A stretch of DNA of 31,677 nt from Mycoplasmatota bacterium (GTDB lineage Bacteria; Bacillota_I; Bacilli_A; Izemoplasmatales; Hujiaoplasmataceae), in assembly GCA_023132365.1 (NCBI GenBank), contig JAGLYJ010000005.1, forward strand, positions 1-31,677, given 5' to 3'. Numbering within the stretch: position 1 is the stretch's first letter; every line of letters begins with the position of its first letter. The notes below the pieces were generated by a model. The model had not been told where the DNA came from, ran no database searches, and saw only the letters and a program-made list of their open reading frames with translations. This document shows positions 23,276 through 31,677 of this stretch, piece after piece. Made by a program: the position numbers and the translations under genes.

Positions 23276-23284
23276 TGTTAAAAT
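23276..23284 (+). promoter_or_regulatory. Possible extended -10 promoter of thiI
   Basis: TGT-TAAAAT at 23276-23284, about 25 bases before the thiI start; the -35 is weak and would overlap the divergent promoter. Confidence 0.5.
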
Positions 23285-23308
23285 AATTACAGTATTGCGA
23301 GGTAATTT

Positions 23309-24532
23309 ATGTACGAGTATATAATGATAAGATATGGTGATTTGACATTAAAAGGAAAAAACAAATCAATTTTTAAACAAAAACTAAATAATCAAATAAG
23401 ATTTAAACTAGATAAACTGAACGTTGATTTTGAATTTCAGCATGATTTAGTCTATATTAAATTAAATGATGTTGAGGCAGATATAGTTATTGATATTTTA
23501 GATACTATAGCTGGTATTTCATCATATAGTAAAGTTGTTAAATGTGAATATGACTTTGCAGTAATGGCAGAAAAAGGCATTGAATTAGTTAATGATTTTA
23601 CTAAAGGGAGGTTAACAACATTTAAAATAGAAACTAAAAGAGCTAATAAGAATTTACCTCTGACTTCTATTGAAATATCACAGAAACTAAGTGGTATGGT
23701 GCTATCAAATGTTGATAATCTTAAGGTTGATGTAAGAAACCCTGAACTTACTCTAAATGTAGAAGTAAGAAAGGATGCTACATACCTATATACAAATAGA
23801 ATACCTGGCATGGGTGGTTTCCCAGTTTCTATTGGCGGGAAAGGCATGGTTATGTTAAGTGGTGGAATTGATTCCCCTGTTAGTGCATATTTGGCAATGA
23901 AGAAGGGATTAGAAGTTGAGTGTATTCATTATGAATCTACGCCTATGACTTCAATTGAATCTGCGCAAAAAGTTATAGATTTAACAGAGATTTTAGCGCG
24001 GTATGCTCCTAAATTAAAAATCAAGCTTCACATGGTCCCATTTCAAAAATTACATGAACAAATAATTATTAATACAAGCGAATCATATGTAATTACAATA
24101 ATGAGAAGAATGATGTACCGCATCGCTACTGAAGTTGCGAAACTAAATGATTGTCAAGTTTTGATTACAGGCGATTCAATAGGGCAAGTTGCTTCTCAAA
24201 CTATTGAGAGTATGTCTACCATTCAAGATGTTACAAATCTTATTATAGTTAGACCATTATCTACCTATGATAAAATGGAAATTGTTAAGATAGCTACTAA
24301 GATTGATACATTAAAAATATCAATCAAACCATTTTCAGATTGTTGTACAGTTTATGTTCCAAAGAGACCGGTTATTAAACCAACGGTAAAACAGTCAGAA
24401 TTTTATGAAACTAAATATGATTATACAGAATTGTTAGAGGAATCAATAGCTAATACAAAAACAATTATTTTAGATTCAAGAGAGCACCTTGATATACAAT
24501 CCAAGGGGCTAATAGTGTCGGAGTGTATATAA
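23309..24532 (+). CDS. thiI: tRNA 4-thiouridine synthase ThiI
   Basis: Enzyme that adenylates U8 of tRNA and inserts sulfur to give 4-thiouridine; in some bacteria also part of thiazole synthesis. An N-terminal ferredoxin-like region (YEYIMIRYGDLTLKGKNK) leads to a THUMP domain (about 60-165), then the PP-loop ATPase motif SGGIDS at 184-189. CIHYESTPMTS and ITGDSIGQVASQTIESM are typical. The length of 407 residues lacks the C-terminal rhodanese domain, as in Gram-positive ThiI; Cys345-Cys346 in FSDCCTVYVPKRP is the remaining conserved Cys pair. A dedicated desulfurase (NifZ in Bacillus) is not adjacent, so SufS is a possible sulfur donor. GAGGTAA precedes ATG 23309. The stop shares one base with the next start (TAATG). 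Confidence 0.95.
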   Translation: MYEYIMIRYGDLTLKGKNKSIFKQKLNNQIRFKLDKLNVDFEFQHDLVYIKLNDVEADIVIDILDTIAGISSYSKVVKCEYDFAVMAEKGIELVNDFTKGRLTTFKIETKRANKNLPLTSIEISQKLSGMVLSNVDNLKVDVRNPELTLNVEVRKDATYLYTNRIPGMGGFPVSIGGKGMVMLSGGIDSPVSAYLAMKKGLEVECIHYESTPMTSIESAQKVIDLTEILARYAPKLKIKLHMVPFQKLHEQIIINTSESYVITIMRRMMYRIATEVAKLNDCQVLITGDSIGQVASQTIESMSTIQDVTNLIIVRPLSTYDKMEIVKIATKIDTLKISIKPFSDCCTVYVPKRPVIKPTVKQSEFYETKYDYTELLEESIANTKTIILDSREHLDIQSKGLIVSECI

Positions 24533-25065
24533 TGAAAACCCTAGATACTGATAGATTAATTCTTAGAACTTTTAGATTAACTGATATTGATGATTTCTTT
24601 GAATATTGCCAAATGGAAACAGTAGGTCCTAATGCCGGTTGGATGCCGCACAAGAATAAAGAAGTGTCTATTAGTTTTATCAAAAAATTTATTAAAAAAG
24701 AAGAAGTTTGGGCAATATATCATCGTCTAGATAAAAAAGTAATTGGATCAGTAGGATTGCATAAGAAAATTGATAGTCAGACAAATGAGGTTTTCTACGA
24801 AATTGGATATGTTTTATCAACTACTTATGAAGGAATTGGATTAATGACTGAAACAGTAAAAAGAGTTATCAGGCATGCATTTATAGATTTAAAGTTAAAA
24901 GAAATAAAAGTATCTCATTTCTTTGAAAACGATAAATCACGCAGAGTTATAGAAAAATGTAATTTTAAGTATATTAAAAATTTTAAATATAATACACAAG
25001 ATTTTGGAGAAAAAGAATCAAAAATTTATAATTTAAGTAAAGAAAAATATATGGAGTATCTATGA
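24532..25065 (+). CDS. GNAT-family N-acetyltransferase (RimJ/RimL type)
   Basis: A 177-residue acetyltransferase using acetyl-CoA. The start pattern LDTDRLILRTFRLTDIDDFFEY is that of RimJ/RimL-type GNATs; IGSVGLHKK and the FYEIGYVLSTTYEGIGLMTE segment with the acetyl-CoA loop YEGIGL, then VIEKCNF(K), complete the fold. The substrate is unknown (N-terminal amines of proteins or small amines). I start at ATG 24532, six bases after GGAGTG; it overlaps the thiI stop by one base. An in-frame ATG at 24523 lies inside the ribosome site. It ends in TGA, which overlaps a following tiny ORF. Confidence 0.88.
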   Translation: MKTLDTDRLILRTFRLTDIDDFFEYCQMETVGPNAGWMPHKNKEVSISFIKKFIKKEEVWAIYHRLDKKVIGSVGLHKKIDSQTNEVFYEIGYVLSTTYEGIGLMTETVKRVIRHAFIDLKLKEIKVSHFFENDKSRRVIEKCNFKYIKNFKYNTQDFGEKESKIYNLSKEKYMEYL

Positions 25066-25133
25066 TGAAAATGTGGAATTTAATAAAATTATACAAGAGT
25101 TTTAATGATGAAGCTTTTTTAACTGATTCTTAA
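25062..25133 (+). CDS. Tiny ORF of 23 codons, possible gene remnant
   Basis: ATG 25062 overlaps the GNAT stop as ATGA and has a GGAG ribosome site at 25054-25057 region. It encodes MMKMWNLIKLYKSFNDEAFL plus TDS, then TAA. Translational coupling makes translation plausible, but the product has no recognisable fold. It may be the 5' end of a lost gene. The rest of 25134-25217 holds only a weak TATACT -10 (25186-25191) and the AAAGGAGG of the next gene. Confidence 0.3.
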   Translation: MMKMWNLIKLYKSFNDEAFLTDS

Positions 25134-25217
25134 AATTAACCGAATAATTTCAATTAATTCCAATAAAAGTTATACTTCAATTGTTTATACTTATGAAACC
25201 AAAAAGGAGGATTATCT

Positions 25218-27266
25218 ATGAAAGGAATGAAGAAGTTTTTAACGATTATATTATTTAGCTTTTTTGCTATCACTTTGGTAGCTTGTGGGACCAGCCCTCT
25301 TGAAGGAACACCAACAGGAGAGAATTTCGGTTCTTTTGGTACTTACGATAATTTAAAGGAATATTTACTTGAATACTATGATGATGAAAATGATAACTAT
25401 TATACAGCTGAGGGCGCGCTAACAACAACCGCCATGGATGGAGTGGATTTTGATTCTCAAGAAGATGCTACTACAGAAACTAGAGATTATTCAAAAACAA
25501 ATAATCAAGTTGATGGGGTTCAAGAATCGGATAGGATTTTGACTGATGGGTATAAAATATATATTCTTTCAGGAAACAAGTTTTTTATAGTAGATGCAGA
25601 TACCCTAAATATTGATTACGAATTTGAATTTATGGAAGATAATGCAGATATTTACTCATATGGATATTTAGATGATATGTATCTTTATGACAATAAAATA
25701 ATCTTGACATCTTATGTATATTCATATCAAGAAATTCAAATAGAAGATTGTAAAAACACTACAACAACAGCACCAGCACCAGCAATTTCAGATGAAAGTG
25801 ACGACGATGTTTTAGATGAAAGTGGCAGCGAAGATTATTACTATGATCCATGTATAGCTTATGATTATTCATATGGTACAAAAGTAATAGTTTTAGATGT
25901 TGAAGATACTTTAGATGTTACTTTATTTCGAGAATTATATTTTGATTCTGCACATCTAGTTAATACAAGAATGATTGATGAACAAATGTATCTCGTTTTA
26001 GATAACTATATGATTAGATATTCTTTCTCTGAAGAATTATATGTACCAAGATACATGGATTCTGCAGTTTCTAATGATTTACAAGAATTATCTGCAGATA
26101 ATATTTTCTTTATGCCTAGAGATGTAGGATCTTTTGGTTACTTAGTTTTAGCATCATTTGATGTGACGAGTAATGAAGAAGTTAATGTTAAAGCATATCT
26201 AGGAAATACTTGGCAAATGTATATGAGTTTAAATAATTTATATACAATTATCAGTAGATGGTCTTATGATGAAGATACTCAAAGATCAAGTTATTCTACT
26301 TTTGTTGTTAGGTTTGAAATAGAAAATGGAGAATTAGTTTATAAGGCAATAGGAGAAATTGAAGGATCACCATTAAATCAATTTTCAATGGATGAATATG
26401 ATGGAGTATTTAGAATAGCTACTACTGGATATTCTTATACTGATTTAGAAACTGATAATTGGGAATGGAATATTGATAATTTTCTATTTTGTTTAGATGC
26501 TACAGCTGATGATGATATGACCGAATTATCAGTTTTAACTGGGTTAGGAAAACCTGGAGAAACAATATATTCAGTTAGATTTTCAAATGAAACAGCTTAT
26601 GTTGTTACATTCCAGCAAATAGATCCACTTTACAAATTAGATTTATCAGATCCAGAAAACCCAGTAATATTAGGAGAATTAGAAGAAGAAGGAGTGAGTG
26701 ATTATTTACATGTAATCTCTGATGACTTGATGATTGGAATAGGAAGGCAAGCCGTTGTTGAAGAATGGGGTACAAGATTCACTGGTGTGAAGGTTGCACT
26801 ATATAATACTTCTGGAGATGTTCCTATTAATTTGGAAACATATTTAGTTGAAGGTGAATATTCATATACAAATGTTAAATGGGATCACAAGTCATTTGTT
26901 TACTTCACTCCTGAAGATGAAGACTTTACTTATGTAGCAGTTCCAATTTATGAGTACTTTGAAGATTATTATGGATACTCGCAAAGTTTGTATGTATTTA
27001 AAATAACGCATGATGGCGATTTAGAGCTACTATCTAAGTTAAGCCATATGGAAGAACAAGAAGAAGGAAATTATGCTTATTATGATTCAATAGAAAGAGC
27101 TGTTATGATTGAAAACTATATATACACAGTATCATATTCTAGCATCAAAGCTTTTGATATTGATAATAATTTTGTGGAAGTAAATTCACAAGTATTAAAC
27201 CAAAATTACTATTCAGTTTGGGGTTATCCTGGAACTGATGCAGTTACTGTAGAAACAGTAGATTAA
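25218..27266 (+). CDS. Secreted beta-propeller domain lipoprotein
   Basis: A 682-residue lipoprotein. The signal peptide (KKFLTIILFSFFAITL) ends in lipobox LVAC with Cys23. After an acidic, Tyr-rich linker comes NNQVDGVQESDRILTDGYKI, the highly typical entry of the secreted beta-propeller family (Pfam Beta_propel, PF09826 as I recall it), in which this VQVEGVDEAD-IVKTDG motif precedes YIYVL strands. Further propeller blades follow (VLDVEDTLDVTLFRELYF, NLYTIISRW, FRIATTGYS, AYVVTFQQIDPLYKLDLSD, YLHVISDDLMIGIG). A Thr/Ala/Pro plus acidic insertion lies at about residues 178-205. The molecular role of the family is unknown; surface binding or regulation of other surface proteins is guessed. AAAGGAGG before ATG 25218; single-gene unit with terminator. 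Confidence 0.85.
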   Translation: MKGMKKFLTIILFSFFAITLVACGTSPLEGTPTGENFGSFGTYDNLKEYLLEYYDDENDNYYTAEGALTTTAMDGVDFDSQEDATTETRDYSKTNNQVDGVQESDRILTDGYKIYILSGNKFFIVDADTLNIDYEFEFMEDNADIYSYGYLDDMYLYDNKIILTSYVYSYQEIQIEDCKNTTTTAPAPAISDESDDDVLDESGSEDYYYDPCIAYDYSYGTKVIVLDVEDTLDVTLFRELYFDSAHLVNTRMIDEQMYLVLDNYMIRYSFSEELYVPRYMDSAVSNDLQELSADNIFFMPRDVGSFGYLVLASFDVTSNEEVNVKAYLGNTWQMYMSLNNLYTIISRWSYDEDTQRSSYSTFVVRFEIENGELVYKAIGEIEGSPLNQFSMDEYDGVFRIATTGYSYTDLETDNWEWNIDNFLFCLDATADDDMTELSVLTGLGKPGETIYSVRFSNETAYVVTFQQIDPLYKLDLSDPENPVILGELEEEGVSDYLHVISDDLMIGIGRQAVVEEWGTRFTGVKVALYNTSGDVPINLETYLVEGEYSYTNVKWDHKSFVYFTPEDEDFTYVAVPIYEYFEDYYGYSQSLYVFKITHDGDLELLSKLSHMEEQEEGNYAYYDSIERAVMIENYIYTVSYSSIKAFDIDNNFVEVNSQVLNQNYYSVWGYPGTDAVTVETVD

Positions 27267-27281
27267 TAATTTAGATATTCT

Positions 27282-27312
27282 AAAACAGCTACCCAAATAG
27301 GGTGGCTGTTTT
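27282..27312 (+). terminator. Intrinsic terminator of the beta-propeller gene
   Basis: AAAACAGCTACCC (27282-27294) pairs with GGGTGGCTGTTTT (27300-27312), 13 pairs with one G-T, loop AAATA. The T-run is within the stem arm and is short. Confidence 0.8.
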
Positions 27313-27392
27313 CTTGTTTAAAGCGTCAAATATAAATGCTAATTAGAGACATGTTATAGATTTTTAAAAGTCTTTATGGTATGTTATTAATA

Positions 27393-27398
27393 TATAAT
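27393..27398 (+). promoter_or_regulatory. Probable -10 box of the giant lipoprotein gene
   Basis: TATAAT at 27393-27398, about 30 bases before the start; no clear -35 (GTCTTT at 27370-27375). Confidence 0.45.
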
Positions 27399-27428
27399 AT
27401 AATTAAATATAAAAGGAGAGTGAAGAAT

Positions 27429-30400
27429 TTGAGACGCAAACTAATTACGATGTTGATGTTGCTTATGTTTACTTTTTTTCTAGCGAGCTGTGATTTATTT
27501 GGCGGTAATGATACAACAACTACTACCACTACAACTACAATCACAACTACAACGCAGGAAACAACTGTAATTACTACAGCACCCGTTACAACGGCACCTG
27601 TTACAACAACTACAGAGACAACAACTACAGAGACAACAACAGCTGCTGAGATATATTATACAGTAGTATTTTATGATTCAGACGGGACATCAATTTTAGA
27701 CACACAACAAGTTCTTGAAGGTAATGCGGCAGTAGCTCCTACTAGCCCAAGCAAGCCTGCAGATGCTCAATATACATATGCATTTACAGGATGGGATGTA
27801 GGATTTAGTAACATAACGAATGATACTAATGTTACTGCGATATATAGTGAAACTTTAAATAGCTATACTGTTGCCTTTTTAGATGAAGATGGCACAATCT
27901 TAGAGACACAGACAATAATATACGGAAGTGGAGCAATAGCTCCGACCTCACCTGTAAAAGCAGATGCTGAGATGTATACTTATACATTTACAGGATGGAA
28001 TGTAGACTTTTCAAATATAGTAGGTGAACTAACCGTAAGAGCCGAATATGATAGAGTGTTACTTACTTACACGGTAACATTTAATGATGAAGACGGCATT
28101 TTGATAGAAGAACAAGTTGTTAATCATGGGGATGGAGCGATGTCGCCTCCTAATCCATTTAAAGTTTCTGATGGAAGTAATGCATACCAATTTATTGGTT
28201 GGGATGTAGATATTTCTAGTATTACTAGTGATTTAACAGCTACAGCTACATATAACGCAGTTCCTTTGAATACGGAATTTACTGTTTCTTTTTATGATGC
28301 AGAAGGAATGTTTATAAGTAGTGAATCTGTAGTTATTGGTAGTGCTGCAACCCCACCACCAAATCCACCTAAAGCAGCTGATATGCAATTTACATATACG
28401 TTTGCAGAGTGGAATAATAATTATACGAATGTAAATAGTAATTTAGATATTTATCCTGTTTATGATGGGGTTCTAAATCAATATACAGTTACATTTATGG
28501 ATGAAGATGGAGTAACGGTTTTAGGAACTAAAACAGTGCCTTATGGATCTGATGCAACAGCACCTGCAGATCCAACCAAACCAGATGATATTGAATGGTC
28601 ATACACATTTATTGGTTGGGATATGTCAATTAATAATGTGCAAATGGATTATACAGTTTACGCTGTTTATTATGAAACTTCATTATTAACATTTGACCAC
28701 GAATTACTGGTTAGCCTAATAAAACAATTATTTGGTACTTTAGATGAGGATATGGATGATACTATATTAGAAATGTCAACTATTCTTGGAGTGGCTAATG
28801 AAGAAGCATTATATAATGAATTGTTATTAGTTCAACAATTATTTATTGAGTTACAATTAATTAGAGATGCTGAAGCATTACAAACATGGTATGCCAATGT
28901 TGAAACATTAGGTTTTGATTCAGATAGACTTATTTCAATATTATATAGTGCTTTGCTAAATGGTATGACAAATGATGTAGGATATATTGAAGAAGATATT
29001 ACATGGACATTAGCTAATATTGCTGAACAAGAAGCGATGTTAAGTAATCTAGAAGATGAGTTTGATCAATTTATGGTTGATGTACAGGCATATTGTGCTT
29101 CAACAACTGAAGCAACTATGTGTCTAGATTTCTTTGGCAATATGATATATGTAAGAGACTTAGAAGAAGATTTCTATCAAAACATGTATGAGGATGAATA
29201 TTCTGATGGTTGGAATGGAGATACATTCTATTATTTAACTGAATTATTAAGAGATATTGCACATCGTACTTATGTTGAAATTGATCCACAAATAGTAAGT
29301 GATTTAGAAGCAGAATTTAACAGTGTATGGAGTTCATTACCTATAGAAGAGCAACAATTATATGAACCTCATCTAGATAGATTTGAATTATTTATAAATC
29401 AACAAGCTATGTTTGATGGTGCCGATTGGAGTCCTTTATATGCTCTAGACAACGATGGCAACGCTATAGATAGTATGGTTTGGAATTGTTTCTATGGTTA
29501 CTATGATGAGTATGATAATCATATTTATGGATATTTAGACTATAAATATGAAATTGAAACATACTACTGGCAAATTGAAGGGGGATTAGAACACCTAGAC
29601 GATTTATATGGAAGACTAGCTACAAATCAAGCAATTGTTAATTATTTAGGTGATCCTGCTAATGAAGTTAATGCTTTAACTTTAATGCATACTGTTTATG
29701 ATGCGTTGGACGCAATTATTTTAGCAATGGATCAAGAAATGTTTGATTTTGTTTATGGAATGGTTATGGAAGTAATGGTAGAAACTTTGGGTGTAAATTT
29801 CGTTAAAGGTATTGAAGAAGAAAATCCAGGATTCCCATTTATGAATTTAATCACTCCTGAAAATATAGTTGGATTAGCTGGTAATCTTGAAAAATTATTA
29901 TTAGCAGTTCAATCTACTTTACAACCTGCAGACTTTGACAATTTACAAGTAGTTGCTTTAGATTTCCTTGATGAATTGTTTACATTGCAAGGAATGGATG
30001 AAATGTCAAGAGTAGCTATGTTAGCTGTTATCGATGTTGTAATGGACAGATATATTGAATACTTTGAATTTGGATTAGGGCAAGTAATTAGTTTCATACA
30101 ATCAGTAGATATGAACAAAGCTGAAACTATTATGAGTATTGCCAATCTTGATTTTGAAATGTTTGGTAATCCAATTGATTTTGCTATTGAAGTTGTACAA
30201 ATAGCAGAAGTTATTATAGGTGATGGTAGTATAGACATCCCTCAAATATTCCAATACTTAACAGAAATATATTTTGATGCTACAAATGAATTCAATCCAG
30301 ATGCTACATTGGTAGCTACTACAAAAGCGCAAGTAATGACATTTATTACAGATACATTAGCTTTGGCTTACGTTGTAAAAGATTATCATCCTACATATAT

Positions 30401-31677
30401 TAGTCCAGAAGAAGTAGAAAATTTATTTGATTTAATTGCGAGAATTAAATCAATGTCTACTTGGTTTGAATTGGGATTTGAACATGTAACTGATCCTTAT
30501 GAAGCTTATGAGGAAACTATGCTAGATATGTTCTTAGATTATACAATGGGTGAATCAAATATAGAATTAGCAATTACAAGATATTTAACTGTATTCGGTG
30601 TACCAACCGAAGAAGATTTATTTTATACATTAACATCAATCTTCCAATACATTTTTGGCCCAGTTAGATTTAATGGATTTGCTGATATCCAAGAATGGGT
30701 TGTTGGTATCGAAACATTTGGATTTACCGAAGATGAATTAATCGGTTACTTTATGGATATCTTAATACTTAAAATGGGAGACGATGCAGTAGGTGACCAA
30801 GAGTACCAAGATCATCTTGCTTTTGTTGAAGCACAAATTGTTTATTTCCAAGATCTTGTAGATGGTTATGCTGCAGAAATGGATAGTATTAATGCAGCAA
30901 TTCAAGTATATATTGATGCATTAGATCCTTCATTACAAACTCAAGCTTTAGATTATTGGGAAACATATTTAGAATCAATGATGTACCTTGATCCATACTT
31001 TAATATGTATGCTAATTTAGAAATGTATATCGGAGTAAGTGAAGCACTCGCTCTAGAATCAGCTCTATTAGATTTGGCATGGTATGATGTAGTTGATCAA
31101 GAATATATTGATGCATTAGCTGCTTATCAAGCAATTTATGATGCTCAATCTCCTGAAAATCAAGAGTTTATAGATGAATTTGAAACATTACTTAATATAT
31201 ATAAACCTGCTTCGTGGTATAATGCTGATTTGTATACTATTCTATCAGCTGAACCTACAGCAGTTGCATTTATGGCAGCAGTTGAAACTCAAAGATTTCT
31301 TTATATTAATGAATATTGGGGTTGGGACAGCGCGACGAATAATCTTTACAATTGGTTAACAGAAAAAGAATGGTTATTAGAAAACCTTGTAATGCCACTA
31401 TTTATTTCAGAATTCTTAGGAATTACTGCTAATGAAGATATGGTAACGGATGTTATAGGAATTTTATTAGATGATATGCAAAATATGGTAGGTGAAATGC
31501 CTTCTGATTCATTTGCATTACTCGCTGAAATTGTTAAAATGGTTCAAGGACCACAAGAGAAATATGTACCAGAAAATACTTCTGAAGAGAACTATCCAGA
31601 AGAACAAGTACCATTTGAAATGCCATTTAATGCATCTGAAATTCATGCATTAATACAAGATATAGTAACATTCTTAG
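27429..31677 (+). CDS. Giant lipoprotein with Thr-rich stalk and five InlB-type repeats (partial)
   Basis: The frame is open to the last base; at least 1416 residues are encoded and the stop lies outside. The start is TTG 27429, ten bases after AAGGAG (27413-27418); GTG 27420 in the same frame is nearly on top of the ribosome site but cannot be excluded. The signal peptide RRKLITMLMLLMFTFFLASC has lipobox LASC, Cys21. A Thr-rich stalk follows (about residues 29-71), then five repeats of about 68 residues of the InlB B-repeat/Listeria-Bacteroides type (pattern YTVTF.DEDG...., G..A.AP..P.K, YTFTGWD, T..A.Y). From about residue 418 on there are roughly 1000 residues of acidic helical sequence with no domain I recognise, low in Cys and Lys. 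Such proteins are surface-exposed and often adhesive, but no ligand can be named. The long downstream part makes minus-strand open frames that are shadows. Confidence 0.85.
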   Translation, partial: MRRKLITMLMLLMFTFFLASCDLFGGNDTTTTTTTTTITTTTQETTVITTAPVTTAPVTTTTETTTTETTTAAEIYYTVVFYDSDGTSILDTQQVLEGNAAVAPTSPSKPADAQYTYAFTGWDVGFSNITNDTNVTAIYSETLNSYTVAFLDEDGTILETQTIIYGSGAIAPTSPVKADAEMYTYTFTGWNVDFSNIVGELTVRAEYDRVLLTYTVTFNDEDGILIEEQVVNHGDGAMSPPNPFKVSDGSNAYQFIGWDVDISSITSDLTATATYNAVPLNTEFTVSFYDAEGMFISSESVVIGSAATPPPNPPKAADMQFTYTFAEWNNNYTNVNSNLDIYPVYDGVLNQYTVTFMDEDGVTVLGTKTVPYGSDATAPADPTKPDDIEWSYTFIGWDMSINNVQMDYTVYAVYYETSLLTFDHELLVSLIKQLFGTLDEDMDDTILEMSTILGVANEEALYNELLLVQQLFIELQLIRDAEALQTWYANVETLGFDSDRLISILYSALLNGMTNDVGYIEEDITWTLANIAEQEAMLSNLEDEFDQFMVDVQAYCASTTEATMCLDFFGNMIYVRDLEEDFYQNMYEDEYSDGWNGDTFYYLTELLRDIAHRTYVEIDPQIVSDLEAEFNSVWSSLPIEEQQLYEPHLDRFELFINQQAMFDGADWSPLYALDNDGNAIDSMVWNCFYGYYDEYDNHIYGYLDYKYEIETYYWQIEGGLEHLDDLYGRLATNQAIVNYLGDPANEVNALTLMHTVYDALDAIILAMDQEMFDFVYGMVMEVMVETLGVNFVKGIEEENPGFPFMNLITPENIVGLAGNLEKLLLAVQSTLQPADFDNLQVVALDFLDELFTLQGMDEMSRVAMLAVIDVVMDRYIEYFEFGLGQVISFIQSVDMNKAETIMSIANLDFEMFGNPIDFAIEVVQIAEVIIGDGSIDIPQIFQYLTEIYFDATNEFNPDATLVATTKAQVMTFITDTLALAYVVKDYHPTYISPEEVENLFDLIARIKSMSTWFELGFEHVTDPYEAYEETMLDMFLDYTMGESNIELAITRYLTVFGVPTEEDLFYTLTSIFQYIFGPVRFNGFADIQEWVVGIETFGFTEDELIGYFMDILILKMGDDAVGDQEYQDHLAFVEAQIVYFQDLVDGYAAEMDSINAAIQVYIDALDPSLQTQALDYWETYLESMMYLDPYFNMYANLEMYIGVSEALALESALLDLAWYDVVDQEYIDALAAYQAIYDAQSPENQEFIDEFETLLNIYKPASWYNADLYTILSAEPTAVAFMAAVETQRFLYINEYWGWDSATNNLYNWLTEKEWLLENLVMPLFISEFLGITANEDMVTDVIGILLDDMQNMVGEMPSDSFALLAEIVKMVQGPQEKYVPENTSEENYPEEQVPFEMPFNASEIHALIQDIVTFL
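27513..27641 (+). repeat. Thr-rich low-complexity stalk coding repeats
   Basis: ACA/ACT/ACC codons in runs, including tandem units encoding APVTTAPVTT and TETTTTETTT. Slippage-prone sequence that may vary in length between strains; it gives a flexible stalk between the lipid anchor and the repeats. Confidence 0.85.
27654..28680 (+). repeat. Five tandem InlB-type B-repeats
   Basis: Units start near 27654, 27861, 28065, 28272 and 28479, a period of 204-207 bases. Shared protein motifs are YTVxFxDxDG, xPxxPxKxxD, YTFxGWD and TAxY-like ends. Unit 4 has EWN in place of GWD. DNA identity is low, so they are old duplications. Confidence 0.85.

Noticed and set aside
27654..28680. Regular 205-base periodicity considered as a CRISPR-like or satellite array
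   Set aside because: The period is explained by protein repeats of about 68 residues in one continuous frame; DNA identity is low and there are no short identical direct repeats with spacers.
29909..30238. Minus-strand open frame of 109 codons inside the giant lipoprotein gene
   Set aside because: It lies wholly within a clear coding frame on the plus strand, has no ribosome site and has a Ser/Ile-rich composition typical of antisense shadows.

Overview
The window reads as chromosome of a low-GC, wall-less or wall-poor Firmicutes/Tenericutes bacterium using the standard bacterial code: TGA is a genuine stop (ends of sufD, the TetR gene and the GNAT gene) and tryptophan is TGG. The gene set (pyruvate:ferredoxin oxidoreductase, compact SUF operon, c-di-AMP receptor DarA, solo MsmK-type ATPase, a ComK-like protein, SipW signal peptidase, large lipoproteins) suggests a fermentative anaerobe near Izemoplasmatales/Haloplasmatales/Acholeplasmatales. 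That placement is inference. Promoters look like sigma-A sites (TTGnnn-N17-TATAAT), ribosome sites are strong AGGAGG types, and most units end in a hairpin plus T-run.

Layout. 1-2206: the end of a charged coiled-coil protein, a frameshifted remnant of a SipW-type secreted protein, the SipW signal peptidase and the WalJ/YycJ nuclease. 2245-5908: nifJ with its own promoter and terminator. 6041-8667: an 865-residue PrsA-like lipoprotein. 8685-10233: a CDF metal exporter and an MgtC/SapB membrane protein. 10315-15137: sufC-sufD-sufS-sufU-sufB. 15231-15594: darA. 15740-17578: a PucR-type HTH protein and the sugar-ABC ATPase. 17626-18024: ComK-like protein. 18115-20417: pgk, an HPr-like gene and tpiA, with a cre-like site upstream. 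20430-21967: a TetR gene with a perfect 17-bp operator, a heme-type membrane protein and a broken cupin gene. 21978-23217 (minus strand): free methionine-R-sulfoxide reductase and rpsD, with an apparent S4-binding pseudoknot leader. 23309-25133: thiI, a GNAT acetyltransferase and a tiny ORF. 25218-27312: a beta-propeller lipoprotein. 27429 to the end: a giant lipoprotein (at least 1416 residues) with a Thr-rich stalk and five InlB-type repeats, open at the window edge.

How the genes fit together: nifJ needs Fe-S clusters, which the SUF operon would build; pgk and tpiA supply lower glycolysis; the solo ATPase would power sugar ABC importers encoded elsewhere. The metal exporter, methionine-sulfoxide reductase and heme-type membrane protein point to metal and redox stress handling. 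The three lipoproteins and SipW are the cell-surface part. I see no rRNA, tRNA, CRISPR array, insertion sequence or prophage. No gene-free stretch exceeds 300 bases. The most unusual items are the two decayed genes, the TetR/heme-protein cassette, the rpsD pseudoknot, the Cys-rich tail on PGK, the altered HPr active site and the giant repeat lipoprotein.
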